In this document: positions 36,119-45,941 of the stretch, piece after piece | Layout: each line of letters opens with the position of its first letter | Numbering within the stretch: position 1 is the first letter of the stretch | Assembly (NCBI RefSeq): GCF_003641185.1 | Contig: NZ_CP032757.1 | Location: 3,558,108 to 3,622,107, forward strand | Length of the DNA stretch: 64,000 nucleotides | DNA from: Lactiplantibacillus pentosus | Lineage (GTDB): Bacteria > Bacillota > Bacilli > Lactobacillales > Lactobacillaceae | Direction of reading: 5' to 3' | Program-made: the position numbers and the translations under genes | The notes under the pieces: generated by a model | What the model saw: only the letters and a program-made list of their open reading frames with translations | Told to the model about the DNA's origin: nothing | Database searches by the model: none

Positions 36119-37271
36119 TAAATTGCAATTCATAGTCAACCATGCCCAACACATAGTGCGTAATTAATGAACACCCGCCCAAAGAAGTTGCAAATTGGGT
36201 ATTCGTAGTCAATGTGATTGGTAACTGATCCTGAGCAATATCACGATAATTATCTTGAATATCGCCCAGCAATTCTGGCGCCTCCGCTAACAATTCCGAA
36301 TTAATGAAGATTGCATCCGGATTCAAGGTTGTTACGACGTTATATATTAGGCCCGCAATCACACTGCACGATTGCGAAAGAATCCGTTCAACTTCCCGAT
36401 CATGTTGTTGGTACAACTGAACAACGGTTTGCCGATTAGTCGTCTCGTCTTGTTTGATCCGTTTGACCCGGTTAATGATCGCTTCCTCAGAACATATCGA
36501 CTCCACCGATTGCCCCGCCGTATTCGGCCCTAGCAGCGTTAACGACCGTCCGACTTCCCCGGCCTCACCCTGTTTGCCTCGGAACAAGTGCTTATCCAGA
36601 ATAATTCCCGCACCAATACCGCGATGAATGCTCAAGGTGATTGAGTTACGATAATCACGTCCGGCATTAAAGTCACGTTCATAAATCGCCGACAAATTAG
36701 CTTCATTCTCTAATATAACGGGCACATCAAACTCAGCTTTAAATTGCTTCACAATATCGATATCGTGCATGTCAATCCATGGTGAATGGACAATCTGATT
36801 ATCATTGATAATGCCATGAATCGAGAAACAAATGCCTAATAAGCCATTAATCGCATGAACTTGTGATTGCATCTCATGTACAAAGTGCCGGCATTCATCT
36901 AACATGTCTTCGATGGGCCGTCCCTTGTTATCAATTTCTTGATAATCAATAATTTCAGCGTCTAAATAATTTGCCATCGCATGTAACTGACGATAACCCA
37001 GATCGAAAGTAATCGTATAGCCGTATTTTTTATTTAACCGCGCCATGATTGGTTTTCGACCGCCCACATTAGATGCAGCGCCTTCTCCAAGTTCTTCAAT
37101 AAAATGATCAGCTGACAAGCTATTATATAGCGATGAAATCGTTGATTTATTTAAATTCAATTCATGTGAAATCGCAATTCTAGAAGTTGCAGGATGATTA
37201 ATAATCTGTTGTAAGACCAGCTTTAAGTTCCGGTTTCGTAACTGTGTACGACTGATGCTTCGGTTCTCCAC
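36105..37271 (-). CDS. xylR: ROK-family xylose repressor XylR
   Basis: A 388-aa repressor. An N-terminal winged helix (SRIAISHELNLNKSTISSLYNSL) precedes a ROK sugar-binding domain (GLLGICFSIHG, GAGIILDKHLFRGKQGEAGEVG). The GTG start at 37271 has GAGGG upstream. It represses xyl genes without xylose through boxes such as 36011-36035 and 41221-41245. Confidence 0.93.
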   Translation of the reverse strand: MENRSISRTQLRNRNLKLVLQQIINHPATSRIAISHELNLNKSTISSLYNSLSADHFIEELGEGAASNVGGRKPIMARLNKKYGYTITFDLGYRQLHAMANYLDAEIIDYQEIDNKGRPIEDMLDECRHFVHEMQSQVHAINGLLGICFSIHGIINDNQIVHSPWIDMHDIDIVKQFKAEFDVPVILENEANLSAIYERDFNAGRDYRNSITLSIHRGIGAGIILDKHLFRGKQGEAGEVGRSLTLLGPNTAGQSVESICSEEAIINRVKRIKQDETTNRQTVVQLYQQHDREVERILSQSCSVIAGLIYNVVTTLNPDAIFINSELLAEAPELLGDIQDNYRDIAQDQLPITLTTNTQFATSLGGCSLITHYVLGMVDYELQFKEAD

Positions 37272-37349
37272 GACATCACCCTCTCGTAATCCTATAATTA
37301 GTAAATCTCTAACTTAATCTAACAAAAAAATAGTCAGGTTACAATTGAA

Positions 37350-37382
37350 AAGCGGCCGTCACAAGAATGTGATGACCGCTCA
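37350..37382 (-). terminator. Terminator after xylQ
   Basis: On the minus strand AGCGGTCATCAC pairs with GTGACGGCCGCT through two G-U pairs and is followed by TTTTC. Confidence 0.65.
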
Positions 37383-37401
37383 ATTACCTGTCAAATTCTT
37401 A

Positions 37402-39690
37402 CTAAAGCGTTACTTCCGCTTTTCCGTCCACCAAAGATAACTTAATCGTATCATTATTCTCATGTACATACACTGTTGAATCGCCTGTTAGTCCCACTGT
37501 ATTGATCACAATGTGCCCATTAGCTCGTTCAACCTTAATTTCTGCAGCATCTTGACCGTGTTCATCAACAACCTTGCTTGACACGTTGCCATCTTGGATC
37601 TGATACAAATGAATATCAACATCCTTAGTATAATCATACGCGGCATGCACTGCTTTTTCATTCCGAACAATGATTGAATTCTGACGAACCAGCACTGGTA
37701 AGTCTAATTCATCAAACACTTCATTGACCCACTCACCTGTGCGTGGTGCTTGATAGACTTTACCATCCAAAATACTAGTCCACTTACCACTTGGCAAGTA
37801 AAAATGCGCTTTGCCCTGATCGTTAAAGATCGGCGCTACCAATATTTTTGAACCAAACATATACTGTGTCGCATTATCATAGACATTGTCATCATCGCCA
37901 AATTCCAGGAACATTGGCCGCATCAACGGATTACCATATGCAGCAGCATGTGCAGCTTCCGTGTAGATATAAGGCATTAATGACAGTTTTAAGTTAACGT
38001 ATTTCCGTGTGTTTTCAACAGCTTCATCGTCAAAATTCCACGGTACTCGATAAACATCGCTTCCGTGATAACGGCTATGGGAAGAGAGCAACCCAAATTG
38101 AGACCACCGCTTATAAAGATCCGCAGTTGGCGTACCAGGGCCATCCTCAAAGCCGCCAATATCATGGCTCCAGAAACCAAAGCCTGAAAGCAAGAACGAT
38201 AATCCACCTCTCAATGTATCACGCATTGAGCTGTACTTCGAGAGATTGTCGCCGCCCCAGTGTACTGGATAGGATTGTGAACCAACCGTTGCGGAGCGCG
38301 CAAATAAGACCGCTTCATCCGCACCTTTTTCCTGTTGAATGACTTCATAAACCGCTCGATTGTATTGGAGCGTGTAGTAGTTATGTTCTTGTTGCGGGTT
38401 AGAACCATCGAAGAATTTGACATCTTCAGCTGGAATTCGTTCACCAAAGTCCGTCTTAAAGCTATCAACACCCATATCCAATAACACTTTTAACTTATCT
38501 TGATACCACTTAACCGCCGCTGGATTAGTAAAGTCAACAAACCCGTTACCGGCTTGCCACAAGTCCCATTGCCAAACATCGCCATTTTCCCGAGTTAATA
38601 AGTAACCCTTATCCTTGGCTTCCTTAAATAATGGTGATTTTTGCGCAATATACGGATTCAGCCAGACACACACTTTAATACCGCGGTCATGGATTTTCTT
38701 CAATAACCCCTCTGGATCCGGGAACTGTTCCTTATCCCACTCTAACGTGCACCATTCAAAGCCTTTTTGCCAGAAACAATCGAAATGGAAGACGTCTAAC
38801 GGAATATGATGTTCTTGCATCCCATCAATAAACTTCAAGACAGTTTCTTCACTGTAATCAGTCGTAAATGAAGTCGTTAACCATAGTCCAAATGACCATG
38901 CTGGTGGCAGCTTAATTGCACCAGTTAATTGTGTGTAACGATGCAACACTTCTTTTGGCGTTGGGCCATAAATAACGTAGTACTGTAGGGATTGTCCTTC
39001 CGTGCTAAATTGGACACGATCGACGTTTTCTGAGCCGATTTCAAATGAAACACGTTGGGATTCATCTACAAAGACCCCATAGCCGTTACTACTGATGTAA
39101 AATGGAATATTTTTATACGCTTGTTCACTACCCGTTCCACCATCTTGGTTCCAAGTGTCAACTACTTGGCCATTCTTGACGAAATTAGTGAAGCGTTCAC
39201 CGAGGCCATAGATTTTTTCATCAATCCCCATTGAAAGCTGTTCGCGCATATAATTAACTTTAGTATCATGATTCCAAATAGTCGCCTGGGCGTTCGTCTC
39301 TGATTGTGTAACCAATTGGCCGTTAGCCGTGAACTTCATTTCAAAATCAGTCCGCAATGGTAACGTCACCTTTAAGTCGCCACTTTGCAAACTAGCAACT
39401 TGATCATTTACTTCAATCGCGACCTCTGGATCCAAATTATTGATTTTAAATTCAGGACCGTGTTCATTAGTATCGAAATGTTCCAGTTTAACCCCGATAA
39501 CATTCTCAACTGGTGATGTTAACGTAATTGTCGTTGCGCCCAAATTTAATTGATCGCCACGAGACATAATCCGCTTATACGGTGCAAACGCCGTAATCGT
39601 TTTACCATCTTGTTGTGCATCATATGTTTCCTTTGGCGAGTTAACATCATATTCCTCGCGATTTAGCCAATAACCGTTTGTAAACTTCAC
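37402..39690 (-). CDS. xylQ: GH31 alpha-xylosidase XylQ
   Basis: A 762-aa YicI-type enzyme that splits isoprimeverose (alpha-D-xylosyl-1,6-glucose) from xyloglucan. The nucleophile Asp is in SFKTDFGERIP, the acid Asp is in VHWGGDNLSKYSSM, and LSGFGFWSHDIGGFE completes the YicI fingerprint. The start codon is GTG with AAAGGA upstream. It is cytoplasmic and follows xylP. Confidence 0.94.
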   Translation of the reverse strand: MKFTNGYWLNREEYDVNSPKETYDAQQDGKTITAFAPYKRIMSRGDQLNLGATTITLTSPVENVIGVKLEHFDTNEHGPEFKINNLDPEVAIEVNDQVASLQSGDLKVTLPLRTDFEMKFTANGQLVTQSETNAQATIWNHDTKVNYMREQLSMGIDEKIYGLGERFTNFVKNGQVVDTWNQDGGTGSEQAYKNIPFYISSNGYGVFVDESQRVSFEIGSENVDRVQFSTEGQSLQYYVIYGPTPKEVLHRYTQLTGAIKLPPAWSFGLWLTTSFTTDYSEETVLKFIDGMQEHHIPLDVFHFDCFWQKGFEWCTLEWDKEQFPDPEGLLKKIHDRGIKVCVWLNPYIAQKSPLFKEAKDKGYLLTRENGDVWQWDLWQAGNGFVDFTNPAAVKWYQDKLKVLLDMGVDSFKTDFGERIPAEDVKFFDGSNPQQEHNYYTLQYNRAVYEVIQQEKGADEAVLFARSATVGSQSYPVHWGGDNLSKYSSMRDTLRGGLSFLLSGFGFWSHDIGGFEDGPGTPTADLYKRWSQFGLLSSHSRYHGSDVYRVPWNFDDEAVENTRKYVNLKLSLMPYIYTEAAHAAAYGNPLMRPMFLEFGDDDNVYDNATQYMFGSKILVAPIFNDQGKAHFYLPSGKWTSILDGKVYQAPRTGEWVNEVFDELDLPVLVRQNSIIVRNEKAVHAAYDYTKDVDIHLYQIQDGNVSSKVVDEHGQDAAEIKVERANGHIVINTVGLTGDSTVYVHENNDTIKLSLVDGKAEVTL

Positions 39691-39716
39691 GATATTTCAT
39701 CCTTTCTTATCCCATA

Positions 39717-41156
39717 TTACTTTTGATCGTCAGCAAGTGCATTTTCTTGTGCATGCTTCTGTTCCAAATCAGCCAACATTTTAGGTTCGATCTTATCAAC
39801 TTTATAGAACAATAGTGCGATTGCTGAAAGCCCGAAACCAACGATTGGCACCCATACATAATTCATTTCAATCGCATTCAAGGCTTGGGCGCTCTGTGCA
39901 TGATTAGCGACGTAGCCACCAGCAGATAGAATTAAGCCAGTGACGGCACCACCAATTCCCATCCCAAACTTAGCTGAAAAGCTAGAGAATGAAGTGACAA
40001 TACCTTCTGCACGTACACCATTCTTCCATTCGCCATAGTCAACTGAATCAGCCAACATTACGGCAATTAACCCTGAAACAAAGCCTGTTCCTAAGTAACC
40101 AACAATCGTCCCAACTGTAATCGTGGGTACGTTCAAAGCTTTAGAACCGCCCCACAGAATTAATTGACCAACAATGGCTAGCAACATTCCCATCAGCATC
40201 GTGTTCCGCTTACCGATTCGTTTGGCAGTCCATGGCGTAATTACAACCGCCAACAAGGCAACTAATTGTAAGCCTAAGATAAATGAAGCTAGTGTTGCAT
40301 CATGCATGTTGTATTTAAAGAAATATACCGTTACTTGTGAGCGTGTCTGCATGCCTAACCAGTAAATAAAATTGATAAAAATAACAATAACCCATGGCCA
40401 GTTCCGTTTAAGCGCTTTCAAAGATGTCTTGATTGGAATACTCTTTTTGGACTGAACCGTTTGAACGCGTTCCTTAGTATTCGCAAATACGATAAAGAAG
40501 ATAACCATTGCGATTACCGCCATAATCAAAGCGACCATAAACCAACCGTGTGCGGAAGACGTGCTTCCACCACCGAAGTAGGCTACTAATGGCAACGCAA
40601 TCGTTGAAATAATCGTTGCACCTAAAGTTCCCATAAATTGCCGAATTGTTGATAGCGTCACGCGTTCTTGCGGATTGCTTGTCAGACTAGGCAGGATAGA
40701 TGTAATTGGGATATTGACGGCAGAGTACAGAACATCGACGCCAATGTAAGTCACGTAAGCCCACACAACTTTCATACCCGTGCTCATATTTGGAACCGTG
40801 AAACATAACACACTGAATACAGCAAATGGGATTGCAAACCATAACCAGTATGGCCGGCTCTTACCCCACCGAGTATGCGTATGGTCAATCATAATTCCCC
40901 AGAAGGGACCATCAAACGCATCAACAATTCTCGCAACTAGGAATAATGTTCCGACAATCGCTGCACTAATTCCAAATACATCTGTATAGAAGAACATCAA
41001 ATACGTACTAACTAGTGAAAAAGACAAGTTACATGCAAAATCAGATAGTGAATAACTGAAACGTTCACTCCATGGCACCATATTTTTATGGATAACACTT
41101 GCTGGTTGAGTAGCCGGACTGGCCTCGCTACTATGATGCTGCATACTAACGCTCAT
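39717..41156 (-). CDS. xylP: GPH-family isoprimeverose/xyloside transporter XylP
   Basis: A 479-aa, 12-helix glycoside-pentoside-hexuronide cation symporter (LFLVARIVDAFDGPFWGIMI, WGKSRPYWLWFAIPFAV). ATG 41156 has AAGG upstream; the TTG at 41183 does not. Its pairing with alpha-xylosidase is the XylP-XylQ arrangement of lactobacilli that imports isoprimeverose. Confidence 0.92.
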   Translation of the reverse strand: MSVSMQHHSSEASPATQPASVIHKNMVPWSERFSYSLSDFACNLSFSLVSTYLMFFYTDVFGISAAIVGTLFLVARIVDAFDGPFWGIMIDHTHTRWGKSRPYWLWFAIPFAVFSVLCFTVPNMSTGMKVVWAYVTYIGVDVLYSAVNIPITSILPSLTSNPQERVTLSTIRQFMGTLGATIISTIALPLVAYFGGGSTSSAHGWFMVALIMAVIAMVIFFIVFANTKERVQTVQSKKSIPIKTSLKALKRNWPWVIVIFINFIYWLGMQTRSQVTVYFFKYNMHDATLASFILGLQLVALLAVVITPWTAKRIGKRNTMLMGMLLAIVGQLILWGGSKALNVPTITVGTIVGYLGTGFVSGLIAVMLADSVDYGEWKNGVRAEGIVTSFSSFSAKFGMGIGGAVTGLILSAGGYVANHAQSAQALNAIEMNYVWVPIVGFGLSAIALLFYKVDKIEPKMLADLEQKHAQENALADDQK

Positions 41157-41220
41157 CGATCCAAGCCTTCTTTCTGAATTCAATCCATTGCATTTTTATC
41201 TAGTCATTAATATTTGTAGG

Positions 41221-41316
41221 TTGGTTGGTTGTTGAATACAACTAATGATAGATAAAAAAACGCGACCACTTTTCAAGTTTTAGCAACCGCTTACAAAGAA
41301 GAGTATACCGCTTTCA
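41221..41316 (-). promoter_or_regulatory. xylPQ control region: XylR box and two cre-like sites
   Basis: A XylR box (41221-41245; TTAGTT and CAACCAAC halves on the minus strand) agrees with the Bacillus operator at 17 of 25 positions. TGTAAGCGGTTGCT (41295-41282) and TGAAAGCGGTATAC (41316-41303) each match cre at 12 of 14 positions. Confidence 0.55.
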
Positions 41317-41590
41317 TTTTTGATTGCAAGCCTTTTTCGTTTAAAAAAATTATCGTTTGGAGATCCTCTAGCTTCCATGGCTATTAACTCAAATATAGCG
41401 CTGGATGCGATATCCGGTAATAACCGTCCACTCTAGCCCCTATATTTGGTTTTAATGCAAAAGTATCTGATAAAAATACCATACCTGAATGATTACAGAA
41501 GTATTCTGGACCAAACACTCTCAGTGCCATAGATCTTCTGAACGGTCTTCTTCACTGCACCGACCGACATCGACAGCCTTTCCACCTCAA
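41317..41590. other. Non-coding stretch between xylP and adhE
   Basis: No intact gene. On the minus strand a short open stretch around 41575-41495 reads VGAVKKTVQKIYGTESVW before a stop. It may be the tail of a decayed gene, but I cannot identify it. Confidence 0.3.
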
Positions 41591-41593
41591 AAA

Positions 41594-41619
41594 AGCCCCC
41601 GCTCACCCGAGCGAGGGCT
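41594..41619 (-). terminator. adhE terminator
   Basis: On the minus strand a GC-rich stem AGCCCTCGCTC / GAGCGGGGGCT is followed by TTTTTTGAGG, 18 bases after adhE. Confidence 0.9.
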
Positions 41620-41637
41620 CCCTTAATTCACAAAGGG

Positions 41638-44241
41638 CTATTTTTCAGTACCTTGGCCGTCCCATTCGCGTTCGATGATCGCCTTTAATTCACTGATTAA
41701 AGGTTCGCGAGGGTTTGCGGTCGTGCATTGGTCTTCGTAGGCCAATTCAGCTAATTCGTCGACGGTGGCGTCAAAGTGCTTCTTTTCAACCCGGTTGGCT
41801 TTCAAGGATAAGGTGACATCCATTGAGTGAGCCAAGTCGATATAGGCTTTAACTAAGCTTTCCTTGAGTTCTTCGTCCGTCTTACCTGGTAACCCTAAGG
41901 CCCGGGCAATGTTGGCGTAGTCGGCTAAGGCAGTGTTGTGGTTGTACTTCGGCCACATTGCTAACTTGGTTGGAATCTCAGCATTGTAGCGCACAACTTG
42001 TGGGTAAGTGATGGCAATCGCTAACCCGTGTGGTAAGTTGAATTCCCCACCTAATTTATGCGCGATGGAGTGGTTAATTCCTAAGAAGGCGTTGGCAAAG
42101 GCCATCCCGGCTAAGGTTGACGCATTGTGCATCTTCTCACGGGCCTTCTTGTCGCCATCATAAGAAGCTTTCAAGTACTTGAAGGCTAATTGTAAGGCTT
42201 CAATTGACCAGCCACGCGTGTAGTCAGAGGCCATCGTTGAAACGTACGCTTCAGTAGCATGGGTGATGACATCCAGGCCAGTCCAAGCAGTCGTCCGCTT
42301 TGGCACCGTTTCAACAAATTGTGGGTCAACGATGGCAATGTCTGGTTGCATTGCGTAGTCGGTGATTGGGTACTTAACGTGCGTCTTGGAGTCCGTAATA
42401 ACGGCGTATGGCGTCACTTCAGAACCCGTCCCAGAAGTCGTTGGAATCCCAATATAGGTGACCTTTTCAGATACGGGAACTTTGTAGGTCCGTTTCCGAA
42501 TATCCAAGAACTTCTGCTTAGCACCTAAGAAGGAAGCTTCTGGATGTTCATAGAAGAGCCACATTCCTTTGGCCGCGTCCATTGCGGAACCACCACCAAG
42601 GGCGATGATCGTATCTGGCTTGAAGGCCTTCATCCGTGCGACCCCTTTGTAAACCGTATCCGTCGATGGGTTCGGTTCAACTTCAGAGAAGATATCGATG
42701 TCGACCGGATCCGTCCGCTTGTTCAAGACAGCCGTTACACGGTCAGCGTAGCCAAATTCCACCATCCCAGGGTCACAAACTAGGAAAACCTTTTTAATCC
42801 CAGCCATGTGTTCCAAGTAGCGAACGGAATTGCGTTCGAAGTAGACTTTGGGAGGCATTTTGACCCATTGCATGTTATTACGCCGTTTTGCCACAGTTTT
42901 GATATTAATCAGATCCATATCCGTAACGTTATGAGAAATCGAGTTGCCACCATATGACCCCGTGCCCAGTGTTAATGAAGGTTCCATATTGTTGTAGATG
43001 TTTCCTAAACCACCTACTGAAGATGGCGTGTTCACTAAGATCCGGCAGGCTGGCATTTGAAGGCCGAATTCCTTGACCAAATCATCATCAGTCGTGTGAA
43101 TCCCAGCAGTATGGCCTAAACCACCATAATGAAGTAATTCATCGGCCCGTTTGAACGCAGCTTCATGTGAATCAGCCTTGTAAACGGTCAAAACTGGTGA
43201 TAATTTTTCGCCAGATAATGGGTATTTGACCCCGACACCGTTGATTTCGGCAATCAAGACGCGGCAATCCTTAGCAACATCCTTTAATCCAGCCATTTGG
43301 GCAATTTCGTAAGCAGTCTTCCCAGCGACTGGCCCCCGAACCGTATGCCGGTTAGGATCGATAACGGCATCACTCAAAGCTTGAACGTCCTTAGGTTTAA
43401 CATAGTAGCAACCGAGACGAATAAATTCTGCTTTGACTTCCGCATAAATTTCTTTATCAATAATGGCGCTGTTTTCAGAGGCACAGATCATCCCGTTATC
43501 AAACGTCTTGGATAAGACAATGTCGTTAACGGCTTGCTTGATGTCAGCCGTCTTTTCAACGTAGGTCGGGCCGTTACCAGGGCCAACACCTAAGGCTGGT
43601 TTGCCTGATGAGTAGGCTGCGGTAACCATGCTTGGACCACCAGTGGCTAAGATCGTTGCCACGTCGGTATGGTGCATCAACGCATCCGTCGCTTCAATAC
43701 TTGGATGTTCGATGTATAAAACGGCATCGGCAGGACCACCGGCAGCTTTGATGGCTTCACGCATCACATCAGCGGCCGCGGAACTACACTTCTGAGCTTG
43801 TGGATGGAAACCAAAGACGATCGTGTTACGACCCTTCAAGGAGATCAAAGTCTTGAAGACTGTCGTTGAAGTTGGGTTCGTAACGGGGGTGACCCCGGCC
43901 ACGATCCCGACTGGTTCAGCGATTTCCATTAGTTGTTCTTCATCGTCTTCTTTGATGACGCCAACGGTCTTGTCGTGGCGCATGCTGTTCCAAATATATT
44001 CACTGGCGTAGATGTTCTTGATGGCTTTATCTTCAACCACCCCACGGCCAGTTTCTTCAACGGCCAACTTGGCGAGTTTCATATGATTATCAAGTGCAGC
44101 GACTGCAACTTTTTCACATAGATCATCAATTTGTTCTTGTGTATACGATTTTAAAACGGCCAATGCTTTCTTTGAACGTTGAACTAACTGGTCTACTTCG
44201 TCGGTAACCTTGGTGGTTTGGTTCTTTTCTGTCTTAATCAT
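41638..44241 (-). CDS. adhE: Bifunctional aldehyde-alcohol dehydrogenase AdhE
   Basis: An 867-aa fusion. The N-terminal CoA-acylating aldehyde dehydrogenase has its catalytic Cys in FDNGMICASENSAI. The C-terminal iron alcohol dehydrogenase has GGGSAMDAAK and the metal site GINHSIAHKLGGEFNLPHG. It converts acetyl-CoA to ethanol and regenerates NAD+ in heterofermentation, relevant to the adjacent pentose genes. ATG 44241 is 8 bases from GGAGG. A Rex box lies upstream. Confidence 0.97.
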   Translation of the reverse strand: MIKTEKNQTTKVTDEVDQLVQRSKKALAVLKSYTQEQIDDLCEKVAVAALDNHMKLAKLAVEETGRGVVEDKAIKNIYASEYIWNSMRHDKTVGVIKEDDEEQLMEIAEPVGIVAGVTPVTNPTSTTVFKTLISLKGRNTIVFGFHPQAQKCSSAAADVMREAIKAAGGPADAVLYIEHPSIEATDALMHHTDVATILATGGPSMVTAAYSSGKPALGVGPGNGPTYVEKTADIKQAVNDIVLSKTFDNGMICASENSAIIDKEIYAEVKAEFIRLGCYYVKPKDVQALSDAVIDPNRHTVRGPVAGKTAYEIAQMAGLKDVAKDCRVLIAEINGVGVKYPLSGEKLSPVLTVYKADSHEAAFKRADELLHYGGLGHTAGIHTTDDDLVKEFGLQMPACRILVNTPSSVGGLGNIYNNMEPSLTLGTGSYGGNSISHNVTDMDLINIKTVAKRRNNMQWVKMPPKVYFERNSVRYLEHMAGIKKVFLVCDPGMVEFGYADRVTAVLNKRTDPVDIDIFSEVEPNPSTDTVYKGVARMKAFKPDTIIALGGGSAMDAAKGMWLFYEHPEASFLGAKQKFLDIRKRTYKVPVSEKVTYIGIPTTSGTGSEVTPYAVITDSKTHVKYPITDYAMQPDIAIVDPQFVETVPKRTTAWTGLDVITHATEAYVSTMASDYTRGWSIEALQLAFKYLKASYDGDKKAREKMHNASTLAGMAFANAFLGINHSIAHKLGGEFNLPHGLAIAITYPQVVRYNAEIPTKLAMWPKYNHNTALADYANIARALGLPGKTDEELKESLVKAYIDLAHSMDVTLSLKANRVEKKHFDATVDELAELAYEDQCTTANPREPLISELKAIIEREWDGQGTEK

Positions 44242-44267
44242 GAAGTGCTTCCTCCATTTCAAATCCT

Positions 44268-44296
44268 TTGTGAATTAATTTACAAACTCCATTATA
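44268..44296 (-). promoter_or_regulatory. adhE promoter -10 with Rex box
   Basis: TTGTGAATTAATTTACAA (44268-44285) differs by one base from the Rex consensus TTGTGAANNNNTTCACAA. It lies just downstream of a perfect -10 TATAAT (minus strand, 44296-44291). NADH-responsive repression is inferred. Confidence 0.7.
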
Positions 44297-44439
44297 GCTA
44301 TCCTTGCTCACAATGCAACAATAAATTATAAAATAATTGATTTTAAATCTATAAATAATAATTAAATTGCCTATTTAACGGCGTTTGTCACCAATAAAGT
44401 TTTTTCGATCGTTAAGTTCATTAATGAACAAGACAAACT

Positions 44440-44491
44440 AAAAAAGAATCGCGGTCACCAACGACTAACCTGTCGGACCACGATTCTTTTT
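44440..44491 (-). terminator. Terminator of the universal stress protein gene
   Basis: AAAAGAATCG / CGATTCTTTT outer arms with an inner GGTC / GACC step, 55 bases downstream of the usp stop, followed by a T run. Confidence 0.75.
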
Positions 44492-44545
44492 AGTTATATA
44501 AATTGCGTCACCACGACATCAGTCGATGCCACCTGTTGGACCGCT

Positions 44546-45007
44546 TTAACGGACCACAATAACGGAGATTGGGGCTTTTCGTGCTAACCGGGGCCCAATT
44601 GCGCCCGAAATCTTAGAGTGAGCAAATTCCGTATCCGCACCGGTGACTAATAAGTCAGGTTTGAAGTCTGGAATCACTTGGTCCAAGATCACATCATCCA
44701 CGTCGCCACCTTCGTAAACCAGTGGTTCGACCCGTTTGACGCCACGTTGTTCAGCAAGCTGAACATATTCAGCGACAACTTCTTCAACGTGCTTACGCTT
44801 GGCTTGGATCTTCGACGGGGTCAGTGAATCAAAAATATTAATATCTTCGCTTTCCAGCACCGAGCAAATCCCCAGCGGTGCATCGTAATCGCGGGCCAAT
44901 GTCGTTGCGTAACGGAAGGCCCGTTCAGATGAAGTATTGTCGTCCTCATCAACGGTAAGCAGAATTCGTCGATAAACGAGTGGTTCTTGCATTTTTGAGT
45001 TTTCCAT
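44546..45007 (-). CDS. Universal stress protein, UspA family
   Basis: A 153-aa single-domain Usp. It opens YRRILLTVDEDDNTSSERAF and ends VTGADTEFAHSKISGAIGPR, in the position of the Usp nucleotide-binding G-x-G motif. GGAG precedes the ATG. It is monocistronic, between adhE and padR. Confidence 0.9.
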   Translation of the reverse strand: MENSKMQEPLVYRRILLTVDEDDNTSSERAFRYATTLARDYDAPLGICSVLESEDINIFDSLTPSKIQAKRKHVEEVVAEYVQLAEQRGVKRVEPLVYEGGDVDDVILDQVIPDFKPDLLVTGADTEFAHSKISGAIGPRLARKAPISVIVVR

Positions 45008-45271
45008 AGTAATCTCCTCGTCTCATTGAGTTGAATTGATATTGACCACTGTCATTATACCAGTTTCACACCCCTAACGGACGATTTCTCACCAGAGGCA
45101 CACTCGCCGGCAGCTTAAATCATCGCCGCGGCTCAACACACGCCTGCTACTCCCTGGTTGACCCGCGACATCTGCTTGAAAACTACCATCGACTGCCAAA
45201 CCAAACGGTACGCGAACGTCAATGTACCAATCACACTAGTCGCCTGATGCCACCGTCACGCCAGTATGCGC

Positions 45272-45826
45272 CTATTCCGACTTCTTCGGTAATGCCTGCA
45301 GTGTCTGCTTAAGCCAGTCAACGTAGTACGTCTCACGGCCGATCGCGTGTTGCAAGATCAAATAATGACCATAGTGTTGCTTCGCAGTCGCTGGTTTTGG
45401 AAACACGCTCTCGAGTCGATGCTGAAGGTGAGTCAGCTTGGCTGTGTGCAAGGTCAGTTGTTCGGTAAGCATCTCGCGCAAACGCGGATCTTGATTCGTT
45501 TGAATGAAATAGAGTTTTAAAATAAATTCGTCCTTAGTGGCCGTCAAATCCGGCGTGCCGATACTGATCCACTCATGGAGTAAATCGCGACCAGTTGTCG
45601 TCACGTGGTAGAGCTTCTTTTCCAACTTTTCGCCACTGACGGTGATTTCATGGGTCACGTAGCCCTGCTCTTCTAAGCGTTTTAATTGCGGATAAATTTG
45701 ACTATGTTGGGCTTGCCAGAATTCCCCGATCTCATCATCAAAGGCCTTCGTCAGGTCGTAACCCGTTAACGGTTGTTGATTTAACAACCCTAGAATAATA
45801 AATTGCAACTTATTTTTTTGCGCCAT
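45272..45826 (-). CDS. padR: PadR phenolic-acid-responsive repressor
   Basis: A 184-aa PadR regulator: N-terminal winged helix (FIILGLLNQQPLTGYDLTKAF, QIYPQLKRLEEQGYVT) and C-terminal dimerisation helices. It represses padA until p-coumaric or ferulic acid binds. ATG 45826 is 8 bases after GGAGG. It is divergent from padA, sharing an operator. Confidence 0.95.
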   Translation of the reverse strand: MAQKNKLQFIILGLLNQQPLTGYDLTKAFDDEIGEFWQAQHSQIYPQLKRLEEQGYVTHEITVSGEKLEKKLYHVTTTGRDLLHEWISIGTPDLTATKDEFILKLYFIQTNQDPRLREMLTEQLTLHTAKLTHLQHRLESVFPKPATAKQHYGHYLILQHAIGRETYYVDWLKQTLQALPKKSE

Positions 45827-45886
45827 TGGATATTCCTCCTTGACGATTCTTTGATAACAGTATACACTAACCTTGTTGATTAAAAC

Positions 45887-45902
45887 ATGTAATAATTTAC
45901 AC
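45887..45902. promoter_or_regulatory. PadR operator
   Basis: ATGT, 8 bases, then ACAC fits the known PadR box ATGT-N8-ACAT with one change, in the padR/padA gap. Confidence 0.6.
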
Positions 45903-45941
45903 GTTTTAAATGACATATATTTTTAAAAGAAGGTAATTTAA

